In this document: piece after piece, positions 50,616 to 60,545 of the stretch
Layout: every line of letters begins with the position of its first letter
Numbering within the stretch: position 1 is the first letter of the stretch
DNA from: Pseudomonadota bacterium
GTDB taxonomy: Bacteria > Pseudomonadota > Alphaproteobacteria > Sphingomonadales > Sphingomonadaceae
DNA: 64,000 nucleotides
Assembly (NCBI GenBank): GCA_021847605.1
Contig: JAJZQN010000003.1
Coordinates: 62,001-126,000 of the forward strand
Direction: 5' to 3'
Program-made: the position numbers and the translations under genes
The notes under the pieces: model-generated
Databases searched by the model: none
What the model was told of the DNA's origin: nothing
What the model saw: the letters and a program-made list of their open reading frames with translations, nothing else

Positions 50616-50732
50616 CATCACGCACGCTGGTTGACGCATCCCACGATCACCTGTAAGGGGCGCACCTTCACGAGGCAGATCGGCGAATCCGGTTGGCCTC
50701 TTCCAAAGATTTGATGAGAACCGAGGAATAGA

Positions 50733-50996
50733 ATGGCCAATACGCCGCAAGCCAAGAAGCGCATCCGTCGCAACGAGCGCCGCGCCGCAATCAATGGTGC
50801 CCGCGTCAGCCGGATTCGCACCCTGGTGAAGAAGGTGGAAGCCGCCATCCTCGCCGGTGACAAGGCTGCTGCCGCGACCGCCCTTCAGACCGTTCAGCCT
50901 GAACTGGCTCGCGGCGTTGCCCGCGGCGTGCTGCACAAGAACACCGCAGCGCGCAAGTTCGGCCGTCTGACCAAGGCCGTCAGCGCGATCGCCTAA
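50733..50996 (+). CDS. rpsT: 30S ribosomal protein S20
   Basis: [36 protein letters not shown]. Confidence 0.97.
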   Translation: MANTPQAKKRIRRNERRAAINGARVSRIRTLVKKVEAAILAGDKAAAATALQTVQPELARGVARGVLHKNTAARKFGRLTKAVSAIA

Positions 50997-51021
50997 ATCC
51001 CTGACGGGATTTGTTAGATTT

Positions 51022-51059
51022 CGAAAAGCCCGCTTCGGCATGCCGAAGCGGGCTTTTCG
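51022..51059. terminator. rpsT terminator hairpin
   Basis: CGAAAAGCCCGCTTCGGCATGCCGAAGCGGGCTTTTCG, 38-nt perfect palindrome. Confidence 0.9.
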
Positions 51060-51419
51060 TCATGGCTTCATAATTCGGTCATGATTGCAATTGGCGCTTT
51101 TCCCACGATTCGACGCGCTGCAATAAAGAATTAATCATTTATATTACTGTTTTTGTGTGATTTTTTATTCTCTCCCCAATTTCCGTGGGTTTGCCGAGTC
51201 AACGGCTTTATTTCATTTTTTTGAAGGTTCGCGCCCTTGATCCGGGCCTGCGCGCCTGTCTATTTCTGACCTCCGGCCGCAGTCGAATCACCTTTGCGCG
51301 GTCGTCTTGAGAATGAATGGTACGAATTGCTCGGCAAGGCGGGGGTCTTGCCGGTGGGGTATCTTTGTCGCGTTTTTCGCCCGGCGAACGGGGGGCGTAA
51401 TGGTGGGGTCGCGAAGTCG

Positions 51420-52826
51420 ATGAAGGATGTTGTGCGCGTGGTTGACTGGCAGGACGGATTGGATGCGCAGGCTGATGCTAGTCTCGATTCCGTCTGGGCG
51501 GGCATTCGTGCCGGCCTGCGCCGCGACCTGGGCGCACGCATGTTTGATCAATGGCTGAAGCCCGTGTGCCTGGGCGACTATTGCCCCGATACCCAGACCA
51601 TCGATCTGCTCGTGGCCACCGATTTCAGCGCCAATTTCGTATCCGGTCAGTTTGGTGATCGCCTGCGTATGGCGTGGCGTGCTGCCGGTGCCGGCGTTCG
51701 TGATGTGCGTCTGCGCCGTGCGCCTGATGTGACTGGTCCGCGCTTGCTGGAGGTTGTGCATGTCGAATCGGCGCCGGTCGCCGATGCTCAGCCCGCGCCG
51801 TCCGCCTGCAATTTTCAGCCGCGTCACGGCTTTGCCGATTTCATCGTCGGCGAAAGCAACCGGCTCGCCTTTTCCGCAGCGCAGGCTATGGCCGCTCAGG
51901 CGCAGCCGCGCTTCAGCCCGCTTTTCATCCATGGCAGTACAGGGCAGGGCAAGACGCACCTGCTGCACTCCATCGCGGCCGCTTTCTGCGCTCATGCGCC
52001 GAGCGCACCGGTTCTCTACATGTCCGCCGAACGCTTCATGATGGAGTTTGTGAACGCGATGCGCGCCAATGACACGATGGCGTTCAAGGCGCGCCTGCGC
52101 GCCGCGCATCTGCTGTTGATCGACGATATTCAGTTTATCGCTGGCAAGGGATCGACGCAGGAGGAATTTCTCCACACGATCAACGATCTGATCGACAGCG
52201 GCGCGCGTATCGTCGTGGCTGCCGACCGGGCGCCTCAGCTGCTCGAATCGATCGATCCGCGCATTCTTTCGCGTCTGGCCGGGGGATTGGTCGCCGACAT
52301 CGCGCCGGCCGATCTCGACCTGCGCCTTGCCATTCTGGAAGCCAAGCGCGCCGTGGCGGGTGATCCGCCGGTGCCCGATGCCGTCATCGACTTCCTGGCC
52401 CGGTCGATCCGTTCGAATATTCGCGAACTGGAGGGCGCCTTCAACAAGCTGGTCGCCTATGGCCAGTTGACCGGCCGTTCGATTGATCTGGATTTCGCGC
52501 AGGGCATGCTGGCCGACGCTGTTCGTGCCAACGCCCGCCGCATCACGGTGGATGAAATTCAAAAGGCGTGCGCCGCCCATTATCGGATCGATGCATCCGA
52601 AATGCGGTCCAAGCGCCGTGCGCGCGCCGTCGCCCGCCCGCGTCAGGTCGCCATGTATCTCGCCAAGAAGATGACGCCGCGCTCGCTCCCCGAAATCGGT
52701 CGCATCTTTGGCGGTCGCGATCACAGCACGGTCATCCATGCCGTCCGCACCATCGAACAGTTGCGGGAAAGCAATCCCGACATCGATGCTGACGTTCGCG
52801 CGCTCCTGCGTCAGCTCGAAAGCTGA
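51420..52826 (+). CDS. dnaA: chromosomal replication initiator protein DnaA
   Basis: GSTGQGKTHLLHSIA Walker A; LLIDDIQFIAGKGSTQEEF; GGRDHSTVIHAVRTIE. Confidence 0.96.
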   Translation: MKDVVRVVDWQDGLDAQADASLDSVWAGIRAGLRRDLGARMFDQWLKPVCLGDYCPDTQTIDLLVATDFSANFVSGQFGDRLRMAWRAAGAGVRDVRLRRAPDVTGPRLLEVVHVESAPVADAQPAPSACNFQPRHGFADFIVGESNRLAFSAAQAMAAQAQPRFSPLFIHGSTGQGKTHLLHSIAAAFCAHAPSAPVLYMSAERFMMEFVNAMRANDTMAFKARLRAAHLLLIDDIQFIAGKGSTQEEFLHTINDLIDSGARIVVAADRAPQLLESIDPRILSRLAGGLVADIAPADLDLRLAILEAKRAVAGDPPVPDAVIDFLARSIRSNIRELEGAFNKLVAYGQLTGRSIDLDFAQGMLADAVRANARRITVDEIQKACAAHYRIDASEMRSKRRARAVARPRQVAMYLAKKMTPRSLPEIGRIFGGRDHSTVIHAVRTIEQLRESNPDIDADVRALLRQLES

Positions 52827-52875
52827 TCGGACGCGCGCCTCTGGCGCGCGGCACCATAATGGCTAGGCTGGCGCC

Positions 52876-53481
52876 ATGATTCGCCAACTCGCCCTTCTGC
52901 TCGCCTTTTTCATCACCACACCTGCTCTGGCGCAGGCGCCTGTACCCGTAGCGCCGGTCGGCGATGTCCGTGTTGCGATGGAGACGGACTCGGGCCGCGT
53001 CGTCATCGCCGTCCATCTCGACAAGGCGCCGATCACCGCCGCCAATTTCCTGAAATATGTCGATCAGAAGCGTTTCGATGGGACCGCTTTCTATCGCGGC
53101 GTCGGCGCGGCCGATTATGGCTTCGTACAGGGCGGGGCGCAAAATGATCCCAAGCGCGTCCTGCCGCCGATCAGGCATGAAGCGACGAGCCAGACGGGCC
53201 TTTCCCATGATGATGGCGCCCTTTCCATGGCCCGTTATGCGCCCGGCAGCGCTACTGGCGATTTCTTCGTTGTGCTAGGCAAGATGCCGGCCATGGACGC
53301 CCATCCCGAAGCGGCCGGAGACAATCAGGGTTTCGCTGTCTTCGCCCATGTGGTGGAGGGATTGGACGTGGTAAAATCTATCCTGATCGCCCCCAAATCC
53401 GCCACAAAGGGGGAGGGCGTGATGAAGGGGCAGATGCTTGAAGTCCCGGTGAAGATCATCACGGCGCGTCGCCTGCCCTAA
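52876..53481 (+). CDS. exported peptidylprolyl isomerase (cyclophilin type)
   Basis: MIRQLALLLAFFITTPALAQ; FDGTAFYRGVGAADYGFVQGGAQND. Confidence 0.85.
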   Translation: MIRQLALLLAFFITTPALAQAPVPVAPVGDVRVAMETDSGRVVIAVHLDKAPITAANFLKYVDQKRFDGTAFYRGVGAADYGFVQGGAQNDPKRVLPPIRHEATSQTGLSHDDGALSMARYAPGSATGDFFVVLGKMPAMDAHPEAAGDNQGFAVFAHVVEGLDVVKSILIAPKSATKGEGVMKGQMLEVPVKIITARRLP

Positions 53482-53493
53482 GCGGCTGTTTGG

Positions 53494-54717
53494 CTACGCC
53501 TGCTGTTGATCGATGATTCGGGCGGTCGCCATGTCGGCGGTGACATTCCCCACGGTACGGAAAATATCCGGCACCGTTTCCACCGCCAGCAACAGCGGCA
53601 GAGCTTCTACCGGCACGCCCATGGCAAGGCAGATCGGGCCGGTTGTCGTGAAGAAAGTAATCTGGCTGGGCAGGCCGACCGCCGCCAGGCTGACGATCGC
53701 GGCGACCAGCACGCCCATCACCAGCTGCGTCGGTCCCAATGCCACACCGTTCATCGCCGCCACATAAAGGGCGACGCCCAGATTGGCTGGCGGACTGGTG
53801 ATGCGGAACAGTGAAATGGCGAGCGGCAGCACGATACTACGCGATGTATCCCGCACGGCCAGCGGTCCGTCGCAGGCCTGAATCATGGCGGGCAACGATG
53901 CGATGGAGCTTTGCGTGGAAAAGGCGATGGCCTGTGCCGGCACGGCAGCCTTGGCAAAGCGGGCCGGGCTGATCCGGCCCCAGATCATTACCAGCGGATA
54001 GACCAAAGCCGTCACCGTGAGGCAGATGAGGACAATGAAGCCGATATAATGGAGCAGGGCACCCGCTGTCGCCAGGCCCGACCGGGCACCTGCCACCAGC
54101 GCCAGCGCAAATACGCCCAGCGGCGCCAGCCACAGCACCCATTGCACCACCACCAGCAGCGCATCGGCCAGCGCCTGAAAAAATTCGGTCAGTTGCGCCC
54201 GGCGTGTGTCGGCGATGCGGGTGACGGCAAAGCCAAAGATCAGCGCGAACAGCACGACCGCGACTACCTGTCCTTCGCTGGCGGATTTCAGCGGATTGAC
54301 CGGAATGAAACCCAGCAGCCATTCGGCCGAGGGGCGAACGTCCGGGACTTCTGCAACCTTGCCGGCCCCAGCCAGTGCGCCGACCGCACCGGTGGGCACG
54401 GGCCACAGGTGGAGCATCAGCGTGCCGACCAGCGCGGCGACGGCGGCGGACGCGACCAGCAATATCGCGAACAGGCCGATGGCGCGTCCCGCCATGCCAT
54501 TATTGCGCGCTGTGGTCGCGGCCTGCGCGATCCCCGTCACCAGCAACGCGAAGATCAGCGGAATGAGCGGCATCTGCAATCCGCCCAGCCACGCCTTGCC
54601 GATGGGCTGCGCCACAGCGATCACATCCGCGTCCCATCCCTTACCCCATTCGGCCAGACCGATGCCACAGGCCAGCCCCAGCACCAGCGCGATGAGAATG
54701 CGAACGGTCAAGGACAT
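53494..54717 (-). CDS. dicarboxylate/amino acid:cation symporter
   Basis: WLGGLQMPLIPLIFALLVTGIAQA; AFSTQSSIASLPAM. Confidence 0.9.
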   Translation of the reverse strand: MSLTVRILIALVLGLACGIGLAEWGKGWDADVIAVAQPIGKAWLGGLQMPLIPLIFALLVTGIAQAATTARNNGMAGRAIGLFAILLVASAAVAALVGTLMLHLWPVPTGAVGALAGAGKVAEVPDVRPSAEWLLGFIPVNPLKSASEGQVVAVVLFALIFGFAVTRIADTRRAQLTEFFQALADALLVVVQWVLWLAPLGVFALALVAGARSGLATAGALLHYIGFIVLICLTVTALVYPLVMIWGRISPARFAKAAVPAQAIAFSTQSSIASLPAMIQACDGPLAVRDTSRSIVLPLAISLFRITSPPANLGVALYVAAMNGVALGPTQLVMGVLVAAIVSLAAVGLPSQITFFTTTGPICLAMGVPVEALPLLLAVETVPDIFRTVGNVTADMATARIIDQQQA

Positions 54718-54837
54718 GCGGCGATTTTCCCCCGATAAGATGCTGCATCCATGGCAACGAACGGCACCACGCTATCCGCGCGGGAGCGAACAGGGCAATG
54801 AAATTTATCCCTGACCCATAAAGCGGGGTTATGGCAT

Positions 54838-55134
54838 CTATTTCAGACGTAGAGCGCGGTCATGATCCTGACCGGGGCCAATGATCCGGTGAATGAAGAT
54901 TTGATCGGGCTGCGCTGAGTAGAGAATGCCATAGCCTCTGTAGGATCGCCGCCGGATGCCATGACGTTCATAGCGCGGGATTAGGGGGAATGCGTGTGGC
55001 ATCGCGCCTATTCGCTTCGCAACGTCCCTTAATTCTTCAATAAAGCTGACGGCTCGGGCAGGATTATCGACGGCGATATGATCGCTGATCCGCTGGAGAT
55101 CATGGATAGCCTGCGTCGACAGGCGTGTGTGCAT
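54838..55134 (-). CDS. parE: type II toxin, RelE/ParE family
   Basis: LSTQAIHDLQRISDHIAVDNPARAVSFIEELRDVAKRIGAMPHAFPLIPRYERHGIRRRSYRGYGILYS. Confidence 0.88.
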   Translation of the reverse strand: MHTRLSTQAIHDLQRISDHIAVDNPARAVSFIEELRDVAKRIGAMPHAFPLIPRYERHGIRRRSYRGYGILYSAQPDQIFIHRIIGPGQDHDRALRLK

Positions 55135-55135
55135 C

Positions 55136-55414
55136 TTACGTCTTCTTGATGGCCGTAGGCGTACCGATGTTGGAGATCAGGACCGCACATATTTTATCGA
55201 GATCATGGCCACCACCGGCGTTCATTTCCTTCAGGCTTTCCTCGATAGAAGCATCCAGATCGGCCAGCCATTGCTCTTCATCGACGATATGTCCCTGATC
55301 CCGCCGGATCAGGTCGCGCACGTAGTCGCTGATGCTGGCATATTGACCATTGTCGATCCGGCTCTGCACATAATCCCGCATGGGATCGGGCAGCGAAATG
55401 TTCATGCTGGCCAT
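55136..55414 (-). CDS. parD: type II antitoxin, ParD/CopG-like
   Basis: MASMNISLPDPMRDYVQSRIDNGQYASISDYVRDLIRRDQ; 1-nt gap to parE. Confidence 0.88.
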   Translation of the reverse strand: MASMNISLPDPMRDYVQSRIDNGQYASISDYVRDLIRRDQGHIVDEEQWLADLDASIEESLKEMNAGGGHDLDKICAVLISNIGTPTAIKKT

Positions 55415-55490
55415 CTGAAATCTCCTTGAATGGCCACAATGACAAAAACTGCCATCGATTTCAACGCATGCCAACCGGTGGCCGATCATC

Positions 55491-55523
55491 AAAAAAGCCC
55501 GGCGCTCCATCGGAGCGCCGGGC
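55491..55523 (-). terminator. Intrinsic terminator of DUF4136-like gene
   Basis: Minus strand GCCCGGCGCTCCGATGGAGCGCCGGGCTTTTTT. Confidence 0.9.
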
Positions 55524-55569
55524 CTTGTTCGGGTTATGGCTGGGAGCCGTCCCGGTAAGCTCGTGCCTG

Positions 55570-56220
55570 TCAGCCCTTCTTTTCGGGCGGCAGGGTGATT
55601 TTTACATCCTCGCCATTCTGGCCGGGGAAGTTGGTGAACATCGCGTCGATCAGGTTAGGCACCAGATAGGTCAGCTTGTTCGACAGCGACTGGGCGCTGG
55701 CCTTGCCTTCGAACAGGCGGCGATTATCGGCCGCGCGATCGATCTTCATGCTGAGGTCGCTGGTATAGACGGTATAGCTGGACACGTCATTATAGCCCGC
55801 GCCGCCGAACAGCCAGGGATCATAAAAGCCATAACCCCACGGACGACCCCAGCGGCCACCCCGGCCCATGCCGCCATAGGGGCCGAAGCCACCCGCGCCA
55901 AAACCGGTCGAGCGCACCTTTTCGCGGCCATTGTCGACATCATAGGCAACCCGCACGATCAGGTCCGCGCTCTTGGGATCGCTCGCCACGACATAGCCGG
56001 TCTGGCTCAGTCGCTGGCCAACCATCGATGCATAGTGCGCGAACTCCAGGCCGCCAGCCAGATTGGGATTATCGGCGACAATGGCAAAGCTCTGCCCGGC
56101 AGGAGCGGGGAGCTGCTGGAACCGGGCGACGTCCGCCTTGAAAGAGGTGGCGCAGCCCGAAAGGGCCACCAAAGCCAGTGCTGGCGCCGCGAACAGACCG
56201 AACTTCTTGAAACGGGTCAT
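55570..56220 (-). CDS. DUF4136-like lipoprotein
   Basis: MTRFKKFGLFAAPALALVALSGCATSFKADVARFQQLPAPAGQSFAIVADNPNLAGGLEFAHYASMV. Confidence 0.75.
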   Translation of the reverse strand: MTRFKKFGLFAAPALALVALSGCATSFKADVARFQQLPAPAGQSFAIVADNPNLAGGLEFAHYASMVGQRLSQTGYVVASDPKSADLIVRVAYDVDNGREKVRSTGFGAGGFGPYGGMGRGGRWGRPWGYGFYDPWLFGGAGYNDVSSYTVYTSDLSMKIDRAADNRRLFEGKASAQSLSNKLTYLVPNLIDAMFTNFPGQNGEDVKITLPPEKKG

Positions 56221-56416
56221 TTTTCTGCGTCCTGTAACAGGCATATGCCTGAATTTAGTTTTGCGCCTTACGTTAGCAAAACGCAACTGAACATCGTTTG
56301 AACGCGCAGGAAAACCAAACGGGCGCAAACCATGTCCCCCAAATACAGGACGCCGCTGCTAGTTCCGATCCGTCATCCCGCTGGCAAAGACGAGGAAACC
56401 GTTGCAGAAGAGCAAC

Positions 56417-57022
56417 ATGATCGCCTTCCGCTCGCTGTTGCTCGCTGTTCTACCTGTCCTTCTTGCTGCCGCACCGGCGCCCGACTCGCAGGATCGCGCG
56501 ACGCCCGATGGCAATCCGGGTGTTTGGCTCACCGATGCCGACTATCCCCTTGATGCGCAGCGAGCGGAGCAGGAAGGGGTTGTCGCCTTTGAATTGGCGA
56601 TCGATGTCAGGGGCGTGCCGACTCGATGCACCGTGACGACCAGCAGTGGTGCGCCCAGTCTGGACAATGCCACCTGCGCCAAACTCATGGAGCGCGCCCG
56701 ATTTAAGCCGGCGCACAATGCTGCGGGCAAAGCGATAGCGGATACCTATACAGGCCGCATTACATGGCGACTGCCGGACGTTGGCACAGGCATGCTGCCA
56801 CCATTGCCGACCACAACGATCATGACATTTTATGTTGAACCGGACGGCATGGCGACCAATTGCCGGATCACCGTAAACGGACAGCCATCCCCTGACCTCA
56901 GTCAATGTTCCAATCAGATACTTGGCCGTCGTTATCCGATTCAGAGGGATGCCGCCGGCACCCCGACCCGTCAGAAAATCCGCATAACCTTGGGCTTTGA
57001 AAAGGTCGACGAGGACAAGTGA
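56417..57022 (+). CDS. exported protein with two TonB_C-like domains
   Basis: EQEGVVAFELAIDVRGVPTRCTVTTSSGAPSLDNATCAKLMERARFKPA and MTFYVEPDGMATNCRITVNGQPSPDLSQCSNQILGRRY. Confidence 0.65.
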   Translation: MIAFRSLLLAVLPVLLAAAPAPDSQDRATPDGNPGVWLTDADYPLDAQRAEQEGVVAFELAIDVRGVPTRCTVTTSSGAPSLDNATCAKLMERARFKPAHNAAGKAIADTYTGRITWRLPDVGTGMLPPLPTTTIMTFYVEPDGMATNCRITVNGQPSPDLSQCSNQILGRRYPIQRDAAGTPTRQKIRITLGFEKVDEDK

Positions 57023-57057
57023 CCGGCGATGTCCTGCCCGCCGGTCACTCCCTATGT

Positions 57058-58062
57058 TTATCGCATCAGGCCCATGGCGTCATAGGCTGCGCGCAGCGTC
57101 GGTTCGGCCGCCGCCGCGGCCTTCGCTGCGCCCTTGTCCAGAATCGCGTCCAGCATCGCATCGTCGGTGCGCAACTCGTTGAAGCGCGCGCGGATCGGAC
57201 GCATCGTTTCGACCAGCACTTCGCCCAGTGCCGGCTTGAACGCACCAAAGCCCTTGCCGGCAAATTCCGCGCATACCGCATCGATGGTGCGGCCGGTCAA
57301 GGTGGCCAGGATGCCGACCAGATTGCTCGCTTCCGGGCGTCCGACCAGTCCCTCGGCCGTTTCAGGCAGCATTTCCTGATCGCTCTTGGCCTTCTTCACC
57401 TTTGCCATGATGGCGTCGTCATCATCGGTCAGGTTGATACGGCTCATGTCGCTGGGGTCCGACTTCGACATTTTCGCCGTGCCGTCGCGCAACGACATGA
57501 TGCGCGCCGATTCCTTGGGAATGATCGGCGCGGGCAGGGTGAACAGGTCGACGCCGAAATCGGTGTTGAACTTGGTCGCGATGTCGCGGCACAGCTCCAG
57601 ATGCTGCTTCTGATCCTCGCCCACCGGCACATGGGTCGCCTGATAAAGCAGGATGTCGGCGGCCTGTAGCACCGGATAGACGAACAGCCCGACCGACGCA
57701 CCTTCGCGATCCTTGCCGGCCTTGTCCTTGAACTGGGTCATGCGATTGAGCCAGCCGATCCGCGCCGTGCCGTTCAGCAACCAGCACAACTCGGCATGGG
57801 CCGGCACGCGCGCCTGATTGAACAGCACGCTGCGGTCCGGGTCGATTCCGGCGGCGACCAGAGCGGCGGCCATGTCGCGCACGTTGCGGATGCGTTGTTC
57901 GCGCCCTTCATGCACGGTGATCGAATGCATGTCGGCGAGGAAGAAGAAGCACTGGCTGTCGCCCTCCATCTCATCCTGCATCTTCACCCAGTTGCGGATC
58001 GCGCCGAGGTAGTTGCCAAGGTGCAGATTGCCGGTCGGCTGGATGCCGGAAAGGACGCGCAT
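57058..58062 (-). CDS. trpS: tryptophanyl-tRNA synthetase
   Basis: MRVLSGIQPTGNLHLGNYLGAIRNWV; KMSKSDPSD. Confidence 0.97.
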   Translation of the reverse strand: MRVLSGIQPTGNLHLGNYLGAIRNWVKMQDEMEGDSQCFFFLADMHSITVHEGREQRIRNVRDMAAALVAAGIDPDRSVLFNQARVPAHAELCWLLNGTARIGWLNRMTQFKDKAGKDREGASVGLFVYPVLQAADILLYQATHVPVGEDQKQHLELCRDIATKFNTDFGVDLFTLPAPIIPKESARIMSLRDGTAKMSKSDPSDMSRINLTDDDDAIMAKVKKAKSDQEMLPETAEGLVGRPEASNLVGILATLTGRTIDAVCAEFAGKGFGAFKPALGEVLVETMRPIRARFNELRTDDAMLDAILDKGAAKAAAAAEPTLRAAYDAMGLMR

Positions 58063-58078
58063 GGAATTTGATCCGTTC

Positions 58079-59656
58079 TTATGAAGTTGCACTTTTGCGG
58101 CGCATCAGCGCCTTGATGTCGGACAGCCGATAGGCGCCTGTCGCGACACAAGCCAGCCCGTACAGCGCCACGCCCGCGCCGACAAGCAGGGCGAGTGCCA
58201 CATAACGTCCGAGCATGGGACCGCTCAGCCAAGGATCGAACAGTCCTTTGCCCGCCCATAGCGCGCCGCCCATCACGATCGCCGCCAGCGCGAGGCGGGG
58301 CAGGCGCCGCCGCAATCCCGCATCCGCGCTGAAATGCCCGCGCGCCACCAGCGTACGATACAGCATCGCGACATTGACCGTGGAGGACAGGGCGGTGGCC
58401 AGCGGCGGCCCGATATGACCCAGCGTCGGGATCATCGCCATATTGCCGACGATGTTGATGACGATGGACAGCATCGCATAGCGCACCGGCGTCTTCGTAT
58501 CGCCCCGCGCATAATAGCCCGGCGTCAGCACCTTCACCAACACATAGGATGGCAGGCCGATGGAAAAGGCCGACAGCGCCCATCCGCATCGCATCGCGTC
58601 GTCGGCGCTGAACCGGCCATATTGAAACAGCCCGCGCACGATCGGCTCCGCCACGGTCAGGAACGCGACCGTCGCCGGCAGCGTCAGGAACAGGGCCAGT
58701 TCGATGCCCCGATTCTGCGTCTCCATCGCTTCGGCGTCCTGCCCCTTGGACAGCATGCGCGATATGGTGGGCAGCAATATGGTGCCAAGGCCAATGCCGA
58801 TCAGGCCCAGCGGCAACTGGTTCAGCCGGTCGGCATAATAGATATAGGTGATGGAACCGGACGCCAGCAGCCATCCCGACAGAGCGGTGGAGATCAGCAG
58901 GTTGATCTGCGACGCGCCGGCACCAGCGGCAGCGGGCAAAATCTTGCGCAGCAACTCGCGCACATCGCCGTCCAGGCGAGGCCGTTGCAGCTTCATCGAC
59001 ACGCCCGCGCGCCGACACGCCCATATCAGCCATAAAAGTTGCAGCGCGCCGCCAATCGTCACCGACATGGCCTGCACCCGCGCTGTCTCATATTCGTCGG
59101 CCCCGTGGAACAGCCACAGTCCTGCGATCATGGAGATGTTCAGCAGGATCGGCGCCGCCGCATTGACCCAGAATTTGTCGAGCGAATTGAGGATGCCGCC
59201 GAGCAGCGAAGCGAGCGAAATCAGTGCCAGATAGGGGATGGTGATGCGCGACAGCATGACAGCGAAGGCAAATTGCTCCGCAGTCGGGTTCTGCCGCGAA
59301 AATCCGCCGGACAAGGCCCATGTCAGCGGCCATGCCGCCGCGATCATCGCGGCGGTGAACAGGATCAGCACCGGCAACAACACGGCCAGCGCCCGCTGCG
59401 CAAAATCGTAACCGGCGGGTAATCCGCCGTCGCCCGCCGCTTTCTGGTTGAACAGCGGGATGAAGGCGGCGGAAAAGGCACCCTCTGCGAACAGCGCGCG
59501 AAACATGTTGGGCAGTCGGAACGCGACGCCGTTGAAGGCGTCGGACGCAAAACCCGCACCGACATAGCGCGCCGCCAGAGAGTCGCGCACCAGCGCCAAT
59601 ATCCTGCTCGCCAGCGTCAAACCGCCAACGGAACCAAGAGCGCGAACGAGTTTCAT
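58079..59656 (-). CDS. murJ: lipid II flippase MurJ
   Basis: LGSVGGLTLASRILALVRDSLAARYVGAGFASDAFNGVAFRLPNMFRALFAEGAFSAAFIPLF. Confidence 0.95.
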   Translation of the reverse strand: MKLVRALGSVGGLTLASRILALVRDSLAARYVGAGFASDAFNGVAFRLPNMFRALFAEGAFSAAFIPLFNQKAAGDGGLPAGYDFAQRALAVLLPVLILFTAAMIAAAWPLTWALSGGFSRQNPTAEQFAFAVMLSRITIPYLALISLASLLGGILNSLDKFWVNAAAPILLNISMIAGLWLFHGADEYETARVQAMSVTIGGALQLLWLIWACRRAGVSMKLQRPRLDGDVRELLRKILPAAAGAGASQINLLISTALSGWLLASGSITYIYYADRLNQLPLGLIGIGLGTILLPTISRMLSKGQDAEAMETQNRGIELALFLTLPATVAFLTVAEPIVRGLFQYGRFSADDAMRCGWALSAFSIGLPSYVLVKVLTPGYYARGDTKTPVRYAMLSIVINIVGNMAMIPTLGHIGPPLATALSSTVNVAMLYRTLVARGHFSADAGLRRRLPRLALAAIVMGGALWAGKGLFDPWLSGPMLGRYVALALLVGAGVALYGLACVATGAYRLSDIKALMRRKSATS

Positions 59657-59671
59657 AAGATCATCCCTCGT

Positions 59672-59698
59672 TCCGTTCGCCCTGAGCTTGTCGAAAGG
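59672..59698. repeat. Dispersed repeat, copy D (CCGTTCGCCCTGAGCTTGTCGAAAGG)
   Basis: Translated on minus as PFDKLRANG at the spurious N-terminus of the murJ ORF. Confidence 0.6.
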
Positions 59699-59808
59699 CT
59701 GCTCTGTTTTTGGAAGAGAGCAGCGATTCGACATTTGGGCGAGACTCTCGCCTCGCCCAAGCAGAAATCAGAGGCATCCTGTAGTCAGACCCGAAATCAG
59801 GCTCGAAA

Positions 59809-60315
59809 TCAGGCGTTGCCGGCCGGCTCACCTGCGGTCGCCTGCATCTGCTCGGCCTGCTGCATGTACAGCGCGCCGAAATCGATCGGGTCCAGCAGCA
59901 GCGGCGGGAAGCCGCCGTCACGAACGGCATCGGCCAGAACACGGCGAGCGAAGGGGAAGACGAGGCGGGGCGCTTCGGCCAGCATGAACGGCTGAATCTG
60001 TTCCTCGGGCACATTGCGCATGCCGAACAGCGCGGCATAGAGCAGCTCCACGGCAAAGGCGGTGCCCTGCGGTGCGATCGCCTTCACTTCGATCTTCAGC
60101 GCGATTTCCAGCACTTCGTCACCCACGCGCTCGGCGCCGATGTTGAACTGCACGTCGATCTGCGGCTGTTCCTGCCACTGATAGACGGCCGGGGCGTTCG
60201 GATTTTCGAACGACAGGTCCTTCACATATTGGCTGATCAGCGCGATCTGTGGCGTGGTGTCGGCGCCATTGAGCTGGCTGGTGATGAAGGGGGTGGTTTC
60301 GGCTTCGTCGGCCAT
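59809..60315 (-). CDS. secB: protein-export chaperone SecB
   Basis: ISQYVKDLSFENPNAPAVYQWQEQPQIDVQFNIGAE. Confidence 0.96.
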   Translation of the reverse strand: MADEAETTPFITSQLNGADTTPQIALISQYVKDLSFENPNAPAVYQWQEQPQIDVQFNIGAERVGDEVLEIALKIEVKAIAPQGTAFAVELLYAALFGMRNVPEEQIQPFMLAEAPRLVFPFARRVLADAVRDGGFPPLLLDPIDFGALYMQQAEQMQATAGEPAGNA

Positions 60316-60545
60316 AATCTTTAAATCCTCAAATCCCTGATGTCCCGGCGGTACATATACCCCCGGTCGGCTGACCCGCGCGCTTAGCAGGGGCGCAAAG
60401 GCAGGGCAATCCGCTCTTCATTCACAAAAATGCCCGGAATTTTACCGACAGGCGTCATTTCCGGGGCAAGCCCCTATTTGAAGTTGTGGGCAAACATGCC
60501 TATGTTGGCCGGAACAATGTCTCCACGCAAAGGGTATAGCCTTCC

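Noticed and set aside
51060-51419. oriC within the rpsT-dnaA gap
   Set aside because: AT-rich but no recognisable DnaA boxes (TTATCCACA-like) cluster found by eye
58062-59033. Minus-strand 349-aa ORF (57984-59033) running from murJ into trpS
   Set aside because: Out-of-frame read-through; murJ and trpS frames carry the family motifs
59657-59734. N-terminal extension MSNRCSLPKTEQPFDKLRANGTRDDL of MurJ
   Set aside because: Translation of an intergenic repeat; start at 59656 (MKLVRALGSVGG) fits the family
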